Part shown: positions 41,001 through 52,511 of the stretch, in pieces
Numbering within the stretch: position 1 is the stretch's first letter
Layout of the letters: each line of letters starts with the position of its first letter
Made by a program: the position numbers and the translations under genes
DNA from: Chondrosia reniformis
Lineage: Eukaryota > Porifera > Demospongiae > Chondrillida > Chondrillidae
Reading direction: 5' to 3'
NCBI GenBank assembly: GCA_947172415.1
Contig: OX359194.1
Coordinates: 4,836,001 to 4,900,000, forward strand
Length of the DNA: 64,000 nucleotides
Notes under the pieces: generated by a model
Told to the model about the DNA's origin: nothing
The model's input: the letters and a program-made list of their open reading frames with translations, nothing else
Databases searched by the model: none

Positions 41001-44000
41001 TAGATATAAAGTATATCTGCAAAAGAGAAAGCATTCACATACCTGCATGATCTCTCTATTACTCTGACATTCTGTTGATAATTATATATAACACCTTGAA
41101 TGATGTCCCACAACTGAGCTACCACTGGCATACAAGGATGCTCCTCAATATTACCCTTAAGGTGACAGTTCCTACCAAAATATACAAAATGATACACTAA
41201 AAGAATATGGCAGCAAACAGTTTAATAATAGACTTTCACTCATGTAGTTCCAACCTACCTGAATATTGCTGATAATCGGTCCAACAATATAGAAGGGTCT
41301 CCTTCCGGTTTGGATCCTTCAACGGCAAACTGTGCAAGTAATGACGCAATAACTTGACACAATTTACCAATTCCATCTGTTATCTGTTTGGGCTGCATTA
41401 AACACACCACCTTTGCAAAACCTTCAACCATAACAACAGAGAGGAACGTAAAGGATTAACACTAAAAATATTTGTAATTACTTTTATAGAGTCCAATAAT
41501 GGCATCTTGGGCAATTCCCAGAGAATCAGCTGCCTTGACAATCTCCAATAATCCATCTAGATGGTGTGTCATAGGCTCTTGGCAGAAGGTACATATGGAG
41601 GTAATGGCCAAAGCAGCTCTTGAACTGATAACATGCGTCTTCAAACCCATCATTATGAAATCTAGGACCTTGTCTGGGGGAAAGGTAGCCATTGAGAGAA
41701 TAAACGGATAAAAATCGAGCCTCAAGTGGACACAGGAAAGAGAAAAGTGGTTGGTTGCAGGTCACTGATCTTAACACTTGTGATTACTCTTACATCATAT
41801 ACACATATCAGAGAGTATGGTATGTAGGGATAGTACTGGTTGTTGGGGTTTTTTCCCAATACATTTGTATATGAGCGAAAATCCGAAATAGGCTGAACAT
41901 CGCCGAAAAAAGGCTATGTATAGTTAAAAATAGACCAGCCATGCTATAAACTGGCCTTTAAGGCAAGCGACCGTGTTCCACTGACAAATGAACGAACTTT
42001 GAAATTTTCCATTTTTGTTTTCTTCTTCATCATCTTCTTCGCCTACTGTAACTAAAAAACAAAATAAGCCTTCGGACTACTTCTTAAGTGAAAATACTCT
42101 AAATTTTCCGAGCTGTATTCTTTTGTAGAAGCGAGAGCGGTAACGCTATTATTGAGTATAACGGATTTCATTTCAGAAAGGGATGTTACACAGTGAAGCA
42201 TTAGCTATATATGCATGAATCCTACAAGCAGGGGTGTTGTATGATTCATGCATATATGGCTAATGCTTCACGGTGTAACATCCCTTTCTTGTTTCTGTGC
42301 TCTTTGTGCCATCCCTACATCTTCACTATTTTGTAGGAAATTTATATTGTTCTCTATTTACATATGAATGTAGTAGATAAAGTGAACATGTAAAGGAAAC
42401 ATGAATATGTACGTACGTACATCATACGTACGTATGTAGATATTAGGTAGTATCTGCACACAAAGATAACACTGAGATAAGCATGTACGTATATACATGG
42501 CTACATACGTACGTACATTTACTTGCTACAATATCTCTTACCTAAGAATTCAGTGTGCAGTTTCAACCATTCTGCTAGTGGAGATATCAAATCCAACACA
42601 GCTACTCTAATAGCCAAATGTGAATCTTCTGGAATACTAAGCAATGTCTCCATGATGATGGGGACTACAGTAGATTCTTCCCTAAACATTATTAGTACAC
42701 ACATTACCAAATATAAAGGTGTTAAACTGGGTAAGAAGTAGGGTAAGTGGATGTACAATGGCTTACCAATAAAATGATAAAGTATGAAAGTGACTTTTAT
42801 GCAATAGTTAGAAACTTGCTCTCTAACACAACTGTAAGTAATACTTACATCATGGATTCCAGAGCATAATGCATTGACTGCCCAAGGGTAAGTGCAATAA
42901 ATGTGTAACACCATACATAAGCCATGTTGTAACCACTTTATCACCCAAACGTTTGCCCATTACTTTGAATTCTATACTTTAAGATGGCTAAATGATTGCA
43001 ACATTTCACTGGAAAATAAAAATGAGAATGTGCCTTTAGCTAGCAGTTTGATTTTTGTTAGATGATGAAGTCTTAAAGTAACATACCAAAGGATTTGTTT
43101 CTCATAGTACTACTGTAGATACTGCAGAGTGCTTAAAGTTGTTTAAGAAACGAAAGTGTAAACACAATTCCAATATAACCAAACTTACAAACCTATTGCA
43201 TAGATATATTAATGAATACAGATACCATATACGAACTAATGTTTGCGAGACATAATTGAACGAATGACATTATATTCTCTAATATTTCCCATCTCTGTAT
43301 ATATACACATAGCACCAATTCGTGGATATATGTAAAAATTTTGTCTCTTGAACATTAGCATGCATAAGGTATATAAACTCACTCTCTAAGTGAAGGTGCA
43401 ATGGCACACATCAAAAAGATACAAGCTTCAGTGACATGCCACTTTTGTCCTTCCTTACATAACTTGGAATACAGATCTTTAAATGTTTCCAAAGAACCAA
43501 CAATAAATACAACATCTCTGATAAGTTGACTGGCCCCATAGCGATAGTCACAGAGAGGACCATCTGAGCGTGCTAGATTGGTATGCAAATCATCCTGCAA
43601 AATAAAATGTGAATAACAGAGTTAAAGGGCAATTCAAAAACCTCAAATACAGGGGAGTTAATTGCACTGAGCCGTACAAAGGCTATGATAATAAGCAATA
43701 TATTCAGTGGAAAGTATTATACCAAACCAGCCAAGTGACCGAAGTCTAATCTTGGCTGGGGACCCAAAGTCCCATTAAATTGGTAACCAGTGATCGCCTC
43801 CCAGTCATCCAAGATGGAAAACAATTCATCAAAGAACCACAGAAACCTGTTTCGCCCTCATTTGGGCTCATCAGTGTGGTACACTTCAATGATGGTGAGT
43901 TAGATGACTGCCTCCACTTATTAATCAACCACAAGTGAAACACTTGTAGTTTCATCATAAGCAAAGATGGCGGCTACAGTCTAAGCGAGACTGAGTGCCC

Positions 44001-47000
44001 ACAATGATTTAACTGCACTGAGCCGTAAAAGCTGTATATAAAGTCACAAGAAGGGACGTTGAAGGCGATAGCATCCCTTATTACCCTTATGTACAAAGCA
44101 AAAGAGCTACTCTTTTGCTTTAAAGGGATGTTGAAAGTGATAGTATCCTTATGAAAAGCAAAAGAGTACTTTTTCTTTTTCAACAGGCAAGACCCAACAG
44201 CTGAAGTTATTGGTCCACCTGGGTGTCCTGAATAATTACACAGTTAATATACACACAACAATAAAAACAATTAATGAGGCTTGGTTCTAACTTCTTTTAT
44301 ACTGGTTCAACATCATTCCAGAAAAATAATACATAAGTACTTATCCTTTGAGATGGTTCATCCTTAGTCTTTTGAACATTAGTCTCGGACATTTTGATCC
44401 TGGGGGTCTTTTCGGGCACAGAAGACGACTCCCAGGGTCAAAACATCCAATTCTGAAGAAAGTAAGTACGTCTCTAGATGCTCTAAAGACTAAATATGAA
44501 CCATCTCAAAGATAAGTTTAGTGCAGTTAGAAGAAATCCTTTCATTTAACATAAGTAGCTCCTCCAGAAAATAAGAGTACTTGGAATTGATATGATAAAT
44601 GAAGAATACCTAATTAATAAGGTTTGAAGTATTCTTAGGTCAAGTGATGGAGGTATGAATGTATGTCTATAGAGTTGGAGGCATGTATGTCTATAGAGTT
44701 GGAGGCATGTATGTCTATAGAGTTGGAGGCAAGTATGTCTATAGAGTTGGAGGCACGTATGTCTATAGAGCTGGAGGCATGTATGTCTATAGAGTTGGAG
44801 GCACGTATGTCTATAGAGTTGGAGGCAAGTATGTCTATAGAGTTGGAGGCACGTATGTCTATAGAGCTGGAGGCACGTATGTCTATAGAGTTGGAGGTAC
44901 ATATGTCTATAGAGTTGGAGGCACGTATGTCTATAGAGTTGGAGACATGTATGTCTATAGAGTTGGAGGCATGTATGTCTATAGAGTTGGAGGCACGTAT
45001 GTCTATAGAATTGGAGGCATGTAAGTGTATAGAGATGAAGGCACAGATTCGTTGGTATGCACATATATTTATAGAGTCAGAAGTCTGTCTGTGTCTACAG
45101 AGAAGGAAGTGTGTCTGTAGAGATGTAGGATTGATTATACATACATATAGACAGATAGCTACACACTTACATTATCCTCATCATACTGACACTGGGTGCA
45201 AAGAATATCCACAAGTCTTTTTATGTACGGCTGAAAGAGCTGGTTCAAGTCGTCCTTGTCTGCTTTGTACAGTTCATCAGAGAGCTGATACCAAACACTG
45301 AATGTAATATCTGATATATCTTTCTCTGGATGAGCAGTACAGTCCAGTAAGATGTTAAATATCGAAAGGTCCCCAAGTTCACTCTGAGGGTTGTGAATGC
45401 AATGGAATAGAAAGGCCTCTCCCATATCAGTGAAGATGCGACACAAACAATTGGCTCTACAAAGAGAAAATCCATCTATCACAGTTCAAGATACTATAAA
45501 ACCCTTAATATTAGCGCACCATTAATGTTAGTGAAATTAGTGATGCAAGCGATATCATTCACTAACATTTATGGTCACAAAAATGTTTATTATTACACAT
45601 GTACAGTAGTGTGGAGCAAGTACCTATAACAAAACACTACATTTAATGGACGCTAATAAATCATATATGGTAAAACGCTAAATATAATGGATGTTAATTA
45701 TTAATGGTTTTACAGTAACCTAAAATTATGTTTACTAAAGTGGTACTAGCCTTGCAATATCTTCTGTCTCAACTGAAGCCTCATAGATTGGTACAAGCTC
45801 CTTAATCTTAGCAGAAAGCACTTTAGCTAAAGGGACGTATTGGTCCTGTCCATCAATCAAATCTAATGCTGCACATATGGCTTCAGTAGCTGAGTCATAC
45901 ATCAATTGAGGAGCATCTAGGAAATTCTAGAGTGAGTGGGGTGAGGTAGAGGGAGTAATGAGTGAAGGAAATGAGGAGTCTCATATCATAAACTGTCCCT
46001 TTTATTCCACCTTACATTTACACATGTCTTTTATGGGGTGCCATCTATGTCAAAAATACTCTTAGATTTTCAGTACTATTTATTATATACGACATACTAT
46101 TTTAGTATAGGATATCCTGTCCTAATTATAAATCATATATATAATAGGAAGCTAACATTGTGGAATTCTGAGTCAGCCATTGTGACCATGTGCTTAACAC
46201 TCTCCTGAGCATGCTCAGTATATCATGCACATATTACATCAATCAATATGAGGAATGGGAATACAAGCCAGTTTAAATAGGAAAGTGTGACATCTGGTGA
46301 TGTTAAAAGTGCCAGACATCCCTCCACCTTTGCCAGTTTTTACTCTTGATGGAATACCGTATTCTTCACAAGCTGCACTAAACAGTGAAAGTACGATTGT
46401 TGTTGCTGCACTTTTAAAAAGTAAATAATCTTGAATAGCCATCTATACAACCGTGAATAAAGAATTGAATTTGTGGTTTCCATCTATGTATGTGCCATAG
46501 GCTGTTTGGTGAAGGAACAGAGTATGTTCTACAATATATATGATGCACTACAGATGTAAAACCTCTGATGGAGTGAATGGCATTACTGATCCGTCCCTCT
46601 GCATGTGTATACCTTTACTTTCCAAGTAACCTTTGATCATCACCTCTCCTGCTGCCGAATTAGAGAGGTACTTTTTTACCTCTACAACCAAATCACTTTC
46701 AGTGATAGTGGCATAGCTTTTTCCAATCCCCCACTCTTTTGCTCTACGTTGTAAAGTACTAACAGACATTCCCATACACCTTCAGATTTGTTCCCATGAG
46801 AAATTTAATGTTAAAAGAATTCCAACTGCTTCCTATCAACATCCAGTTTTGGTTGCCCTTTTTCTGCCATCTTTGTGACTTATGGATTTGAAATGAGCAT
46901 GCTCAGTAGCATGTGCTATATTACGTACGTATGTCTAGGATTTTATATTACAGTAATTACATACAATCGTAATAGTACGTACGTATGTCCAATATAATAA

Positions 47001-50000
47001 ATAGGAATATTAGGAGCATTATAGGAGCATTTTTGACATACGTAGATGGCACCTCATAGCCTTTGAGATTAAACTAAATTTCTGATAATTCAAATTGTTC
47101 ACAGAGATGTGAATTAAGCTGTATGTATACAATATGTAGTGGACCCTCGCTTATCTGGAGCCCAATAATGCAGCATTTTCTAATTAATGTCCATCTTTTA
47201 TTATTGTGTACGTGTTTACGACAATGGCTAGCTATAGTGATGTCTCCTTGAAAAGGAAGTGTACTTACGTATGTAGGTGTGTCACTTTAGAGACCAAACT
47301 AGCCAGGGAGTTTCACTGCAACGATGGACAGTTTAGAAAAGCTGTATGTGCAAATGTACAGTATAGGTGTATAATTATTGTTTCATGTATCCAGTCGTTT
47401 CAGTTACGTATCTGGATATAGTCCGGTCCCGTTGGGTTCAGAAAAGTGAGGGTCCACTGTACAGGTATTAGGTGGAATAGTGATATACGTACGTATGTAT
47501 ACACACTTACAAGTACTTCAAATGGAAGGGTCATCAATATGCTCTGTGCTACTTCTTCCACTGGAAACTTTTTTAGCTTTACCCAACTTGCCAGACAGAA
47601 GAGAACTTTTGTGGAAATAACAGTATCACCAGCACCCTGACTGAGACATTGAGCCTAAGACAGGGAATAAAGGATTGAGTTAGCTACAGCATTGCAAACG
47701 TGGTTAAGGTACACATAAAATGGAATCTTCCAGTTGTTCAATCAGAAATGGCTTGCAACACAAAATGGTTAGAGTAGCTGAAATACAGGGATTTATTTAC
47801 CCTCTTTACCCACTAAATGCAGACCTAATAGACATGATACCATTGTGTGGCTTGTGGGGGGTAGATTGATGAACAGCACAGGTACATGTATGAATAATCA
47901 AAGTCATGATCAAACCACAAGTAATTATACTCAGTCAAACATCATAGAGAGGGAAAAACACGCACAAGAAGCAATAGCCGGGAATCGAACCCAGGACAGC
48001 TGGTTATGACCACCAGTTGCTCTGCCACCAAGCTACAATTGTCACAGCAATGTATCTAGGTACCTCACGTTTTCCTTCTAAAAGCTAGTAATTAGTCTTC
48101 ATTCACTAATTAGTGGTGATTATCTTTATCAGGACAGGCTGATAATCAAGACCCAGCCCATTTCCAGTGGGAGGGGCCATCTTAAACAATGTACTACAGT
48201 GAGTTCTTTGCGAGTATACTTACTAATAAGCTGAGTACGGTGACACAATTTCCAGCAAACACTGCTAACCATTCTCTTCTCTTGTTGATTCCCAATCTCA
48301 AGTGACGGCTGTGAACCTATGCATTACAAAGTAATTGAAATAAATATCCACTACAGCCAAAGTATTCTTCATAAAGGTTAATAATATGCAACTATAGTAA
48401 GAATCACTTCTTCTGGGAGTACAGTCAAGAACTCTAGCAGCACAAGCACTTTTGCTCTTGAGTCATTCAGCTTTGATATGACATCTGTCACAACAGAGGG
48501 CCACTGTATTTGGAGAGCCAGGTCTGCTAAGGCTAGGGCAAGCTGGAGAGTAAACAAAGTTACACAATTACATACGTACATACGTATGTATGCAACCTAG
48601 TTAGAAATATGAGACTATATCATAAACATAAACAAGGTCAACAAGTCAAAAAGAATTACAAAAGTAAAGATTCATTGTCAATTTAAAATATAGAGTATCA
48701 TTGCAGAACATATACATGAACATAGGTACATACATAGGTACACATATGTTGTATATAGTGGCATCTTGTGATGCTACACTACCTGTGTGGTGATGGCATG
48801 ATCTGCTTCACACAGACTGATCAGATGTGAGAAGAGGGAATCCCTAAGTGCTTGGTGGGTGGCAACTGGGAGCTCATTAAAGGTGAATTGCACCTGTTGG
48901 TCAAGTAATGATAAGTACGTAACAATAAGACAGTGTAAATCACATTACATTAGTACCTTGGTTCTCATGGTTTGAGCAGCAAAGTGGCTGGTCCTAATGT
49001 CTCTTTTCAAATGTAGCAACTGATCAGCTACCTCCCAGGCATGAACCTGCAGTGGAATGGGACACGTCGGGTAAGACTGTTACGGTAAATGATGATGAAT
49101 TCAGTGACCTGAAACATACCTACGTACATACGTACCTGGTCATGCTGTATCAAGAAGACAATATACTTTTACATGTACCAATGGCATTTTTTGACTAGTA
49201 TGGGGTAATACTGACGTTTATACTTATCACAATACCTCAGGCTAGTTGAATCATCAAGCCAATGACTATCTATACTACGTATATAGTATAGATAATCTGT
49301 AATCAAACTGATGATTAACCAGTAGGTGTAGAAGCAAAATAAAATATAGTGGTCAGCGGTGAAGCAAAAAATCAAGAAAAGATAAAAAGAACAGTGTGAG
49401 AGGTGTTTTTAAACCACAGAGGACACTTTGCAGGCTGTTCTCCACAACTGATAAATATAAGGTGGCATTTATCAGTGTAATGCAATTATCAAACAAAATT
49501 TCCTTAATTTATGTACATACGTAGAAGATATCAGTAGATACGTACGTAGGTGATACTTCAATGATTACATCAGCACCATTGATGGCATCACCCAATATTA
49601 CTTTAGACACTCTTAAGTATTGGAAGAGGAATCATCCTCAAGTTAAAATGGAGTTGCTTGGTTGAGGGTGGAGTAGGAGAAAGTGGATAGATTGGGAGGT
49701 ATGCATGTAGTTGAGATTAGGGGAATATACTCTCTGAGTAGATCTATTGAGGACTGTTACTACATACACACTGAACATCTTCCTTATAAGGTTTTAGCAG
49801 TCATTGACTTCACTGAGCTTCCTATAACATGACACTAGTGCTGTAGCTTCGTAACCATATTAAAACAAAGGATTTAAACTAGAAAATGATTCTACTAAGT
49901 TCTACCAAAGATCAGACAATAATCTAATAAATGTAGTTGTTACTAGTAAGAACTAGGAATGAATCAAAGACTTAAGTTGTCTATCTACATATCTACATAC

Positions 50001-50652
50001 GTGTGTACAAACATAAGTTAGACAGACATCCTTACTTCAGCAACAGTTTCTGCATATACGTAAATCAGAGTCTAGCAAGCATAGAGTCTCTGGTTCCTGA
50101 TATAGGATATGCTGAAGAAAGGATGGCTCTAACTAGGAAATAATACATCAGTACCATCTCCTGACTTTTCTGCACTTTCAATGCATGCTTGCATTTAATT
50201 TGTGTGCCACTATAATTCAACTTACTTTGAATGTAGAGTCACAATGGATGCATATAGTTTTAGAAATGAAACTATATGAACAGAATTGCTCAAATATCAA
50301 TCACATTTACTCTAGGCGTATATACAGAATTAATTAAGTAAATCATTAACACGAGGACTGGAGGACTTTTAAACGTACGTACGTACATGATCGACCTTTA
50401 ATCTATCGTTTATTGGAAGATACGTATACGTACTTCATAGTTGATGAATGGGTAGACCTTAGTGCATGGAGTTACATAAAACAGTATAACTCTGATTACA
50501 AAATGCAAGCTTTAGTTATTTCAACTCACAGATCCTTGCAGTTTCCAAAGCCACTTATCAGCTTCTTCTCGTTCTTCCGGAGTTTTATTGGGAACAACGC
50601 AGTGAAGGACATCTATAGCCTGTACAACCATCTCCAATGTTGGTTTCTCCAT
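38075..50652 (-). CDS. TNPO3: Transportin-3 (importin-13 family karyopherin, SR-protein import receptor)
   Basis: Nuclear import receptor for SR splicing factors, built from HEAT repeats and regulated by RanGTP. Nineteen exons, minus strand: 50652-50530 (ATG), 49046-48957, 48893-48783, 48542-48408, 48316-48224, 47654-47511, 45926-45751, 45456-45171, 43594-43383, 42681-42542, 41673-41482, 41421-41259, 41171-41043, 40984-40915, 40840-40748, 39727-39615, 38652-38502, 38436-38275, 38203-38075 (stop TGA). This gives 903 residues (human 923). Conserved landmarks run colinear with human TNPO3: VHAWEVADQLL, SHFAAQTMRTK, LALADLALQ, LTVLPEEVHSRHLRLG, DGLLEIVKAADS, NHKHSCFLYLTSIIVDEFG, HQRDANASLMMFF. 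All junctions are GT-AG except the 45926-45751/45456-45171 junction, which fits best as a GC-AG intron. The start codon is 164 bp from that of the EF-hand gene on the other strand. Confidence 0.96.
39150..39330 (-). mobile_element. SINE-like repeat copy in a TNPO3 intron
   Basis: It shares with 47960-48190 the order: ACTGGTTCTGACCACCA, TACAACTGCTACAGTAATG, AATTAGTCTTTGCTCA, CAGTGGT, then a stretch with ATCAG. It is more diverged in the tRNA-like head. Confidence 0.55.
42176..42288. repeat. Short palindromic element, about 51-bp arms
   Basis: The arms at 42176-42226 and 42238-42288 are near-perfect inverted copies (AAAGGGATGTTACAC... and its complement) with an 11-bp spacer. It could form a long hairpin. 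The preceding stretch 41830-42170 looks like the body of an inserted element. It lies in a TNPO3 intron. Confidence 0.8.
43655..44042. mobile_element. Dispersed repeat with direct-repeat ends, carrying a hammerhead motif
   Basis: TTAATTGCACTGAGCCGTAC near 43660 and TTAACTGCACTGAGCCGTAA near 44010 are direct repeats bounding about 350 bp. Its left part (CAAAGGCTATG ... CCAGCCAAGTGAC) recurs at about 53490-53580, so this is a repeat family. It sits in the TNPO3 intron between exons 45456-45171 and 43594-43383. The element class is not clear. Confidence 0.6.
43835..43881 (-). ncRNA. Hammerhead ribozyme candidate (canonical core)
   Basis: On the minus strand: helix I ACCACA...TGTGGT (6 bp, perfect), core CTGATGA, helix II GCCC/GGGC with loop AAATGA, then GAAA, then ACAGGTTTC closing back onto helix I. 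Core order and spacing are those of a type I hammerhead, with C as the cleavage-site base. The weak point is helix III: AC/GT pairing leaves two unpaired U, so activity is uncertain. Confidence 0.6.
44341..44515. mobile_element. MITE-like element, about 175 bp
   Basis: Terminal inverted repeats of about 31 bp with a few mismatches (TTATCCTTTGAGATGGTTCA at the left; its complement at the right) enclose an inner inverted pair around CCTGGGGGTC / GACTCCCAGG. It lies in a TNPO3 intron. Confidence 0.65.
44650..45042 (+). repeat. Minisatellite, 24-bp unit, about 16 copies
   Basis: Unit GTATGTCTATAGAGTTGGAG plus GCAC/GCAT, in the TNPO3 intron just downstream (in gene sense) of exon 45456-45171. Open frames on both strands are artefacts of the period. 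Confidence 0.96.
46239..46800 (-). pseudogene. Integrase-core (rve-type) transposon fragment in TNPO3 intron
   Basis: The minus strand reads a helix-turn-helix-like segment (VSTLQRRAKEWGIGKSY, then IKGYLESKGIHMQRD), a piece like HGCIDGYSRLF, and EEYGIPSRVKTGKGG. These match in order the 'LQRR..YGYRMMQGHLRSRG..HGGIDGYSR..YGIPSRV' layout of integrase-core proteins found in many animal genomes. Stops and frame changes break it. Confidence 0.6.
47960..48190 (-). mobile_element. tRNA-derived SINE, best preserved copy
   Basis: The minus strand has an A-box-like TAGCTTGGTGGC (48035-48024) and a B box GGTTCGATTCC (47992-47982), with an anticodon-arm-like CTGGTGGTCATAACCAG between. The acceptor stem does not pair well and no gene-end signals are seen, so this is a SINE head, not a tRNA gene. 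Related copies: 6385-6560 and 39150-39330. Confidence 0.65.
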
Positions 50653-50816
50653 TCTTGCTATTCTAGAGATCACACATAGGGCACATTTAAAATATCAGGA
50701 TGTTCCTTAAGTCCGCCATTTTCTCATAGTTTACGGTTTCCTCCGTCGTTTACGCATTTGCAGGCGCCATTTTCCTTCATCAATCTGAGCATGCTCAATT
50801 CCACACTCTCGACAAT
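50653..50816. promoter_or_regulatory. Bidirectional promoter, TNPO3 / EF-hand gene
   Basis: 164 bp between divergent start codons. Two CGCCATTTT/GCCATTTT (YY1-like) elements lie at about 50713-50722 and 50764-50772. No TATA box is seen. Confidence 0.6.
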
Positions 50817-52511
50817 ATGGCGAAGAGACCTCCGCTAGGAACTCACGATAGACTGGAGGAGAGCATCAAGGTATGACGCACGAACGCGAATTACCAATGA
50901 GTTTCTTCAGGTACTTGAAACTTAAAATATAAGTTATAGCTAAACTAACTCGGGATAATTCGGAGCACCCCATATTTTGTCAATAGAAATATTTTGTCAA
51001 TAGAAAAATGTTTGTTGAAAATGCTAAACTTGCATAATAATTGCACAACTAATTTTATCGACGTTCACAATAATTTATAGGGAGCTTTCTACATCGAAGC
51101 TGGAGTTGCATTCGCATCACATTCCTTAAACGAGTTTAGTCATTCTTGGATATCTATGGCAGAATAAGTCCACTGGTGTGTTTAATATCATCATAATCTA
51201 AAAAGATGGCTTGGATGCATATGTCCTTTCCAGTAAAAGGTTGCAATCAATTAGATATCCAAGAAGTAACGGGCGCAAATCCCTTTTCTAACTATCACAT
51301 ACAATTATAGGATGCTATGCTTTTATGTACTTATCTCACACATGCTTTCCTACAATAGACTGCCCTATTCTCTGGCATCTCATAGTCTTCTGTTATAGTC
51401 ATGTCTGTGGCTAGTCTATTTTCCCCATCAGTGTAGTCAGCTCATCCTTCTTACTTTTGATAGAAATTAAAAAGAGAAGATGAAAGAGCTGCCCTAGTGG
51501 ATGGAGTCTTTTTGGATGACGAAAGCGTGACCCAGATTACGAGGCTGTTTAAGATTATTGACAAGGACTGTAATGGGCAATTGGATATGAACGACTTTAA
51601 GCTGCGGGGTCAGTTTACTGGGACATCTTGGCAAAAGTGGACTGAGGTGAGGGAGAAGACCAACTGGTAACTACTGTAAGGATGAACAAGGCTGGAAATG
51701 TTCAAGTTGGGCAGTGTCTTTGTCAGTTACTTTCATTCCTAGTGTGCCTCTGAAGTACTGGAGTAGTTAATATATGCAGACCTATCAAGATTTGAGGTGT
51801 ATTTTCATACTGTGTAGCAATTTTAGATGCTTTTGTACGACATGAGTAATACAAAGTGACATCTCATGAAGCCAAGACCTTGCAGTCTTGTTCTGATGGG
51901 TGTATTCATTGATGGGTGTATTCATTGAGTGGGTGTGTCCATTGAGTAGTACTTATAGATGGGTGTGTCCATTGAGTGTGGTACTTATAGATGGGTGTGT
52001 CCATTGAGTGGTACTTATAGATGGGTGTGTCCATTGAGTGGTACTTATAGATGGGTGTGTCCATTGAGTGGTACTTATAGATGGGTGTGTCCATTGAGTG
52101 GTACTTATAGATGGGTGTGTCCATTGAGTGGTACTTATAGATGGGTGTGTCCATTGAGTGGTACTTATAGATGGGTGTATCCATTGAGTGGTACTTATAG
52201 ATGGGTGTGTCCATTGAGTGGTACTTATAGATGGGTGTATCTGTAGAGTTGTTATATGAGCAATAAACCACATAAATAGCTAACTTGGTGCAAAATGCTC
52301 TATCTATCACTGGTAGCTCTATTATTTATAGCTTCGTGACAAGTTTGATTATGATGGAGATGGTGCTATTACATTAGATGAGTTTAGAAAAGGTTTCAAG
52401 AAGATGGTTTTAAAGCTTGGCTGTAGTATTGTCAGCATGCCAACAAGCTGTACTATTGAGGACTACTTGAGAGCTGTTGAGCAACACATCAATGATCAAG
52501 TTAGATTTTAG
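50817..52511 (+). CDS. Small two-EF-hand calcium-binding protein
   Basis: Exons 50817-50870, 51464-51646, 52332-52511 (stop TAG), all phase 0; 138 residues. Two canonical EF-hand loops: 51-62 (DKDCNGQLDMND, with Asp at position 12) and 85-96 (DYDGDGAITLDE). The N-terminus is charged and has no signal peptide, so the protein is probably a cytosolic calcium sensor. The C-terminal 40 residues (YLRAVEQHINDQVRF) look helical. The first intron has the usual GTATG donor, and intron 2 holds a 30-bp minisatellite. The specific family is not recognised; it is not calmodulin (too short, two loops). The gene is head-to-head with TNPO3. Confidence 0.85.
51895..52245 (+). repeat. Minisatellite, 30-bp unit, about 11 copies
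   Basis: Unit ATGGGTGTGTCCATTGAGTG plus GTACTTATAG, in intron 2 of the EF-hand gene. Open frames on both strands result from the 30-bp period. Confidence 0.96.

Noticed and set aside
44546..45301. ORFs of 121-212 codons over the 44.65-kb array
   Set aside because: 24-bp minisatellite in a TNPO3 intron, and the 3' part of one ORF is the antisense of a TNPO3 exon.
47977..48040. A functional tRNA gene with CAT anticodon
   Set aside because: The B box is good, but the acceptor stem does not pair and related sequence with a shared tail occurs elsewhere, so SINE is the better reading.
51906..52310. ORF of 134 codons with a 10-residue repeat
   Set aside because: 30-bp minisatellite in intron 2 of the EF-hand gene; open on both strands and in several frames.
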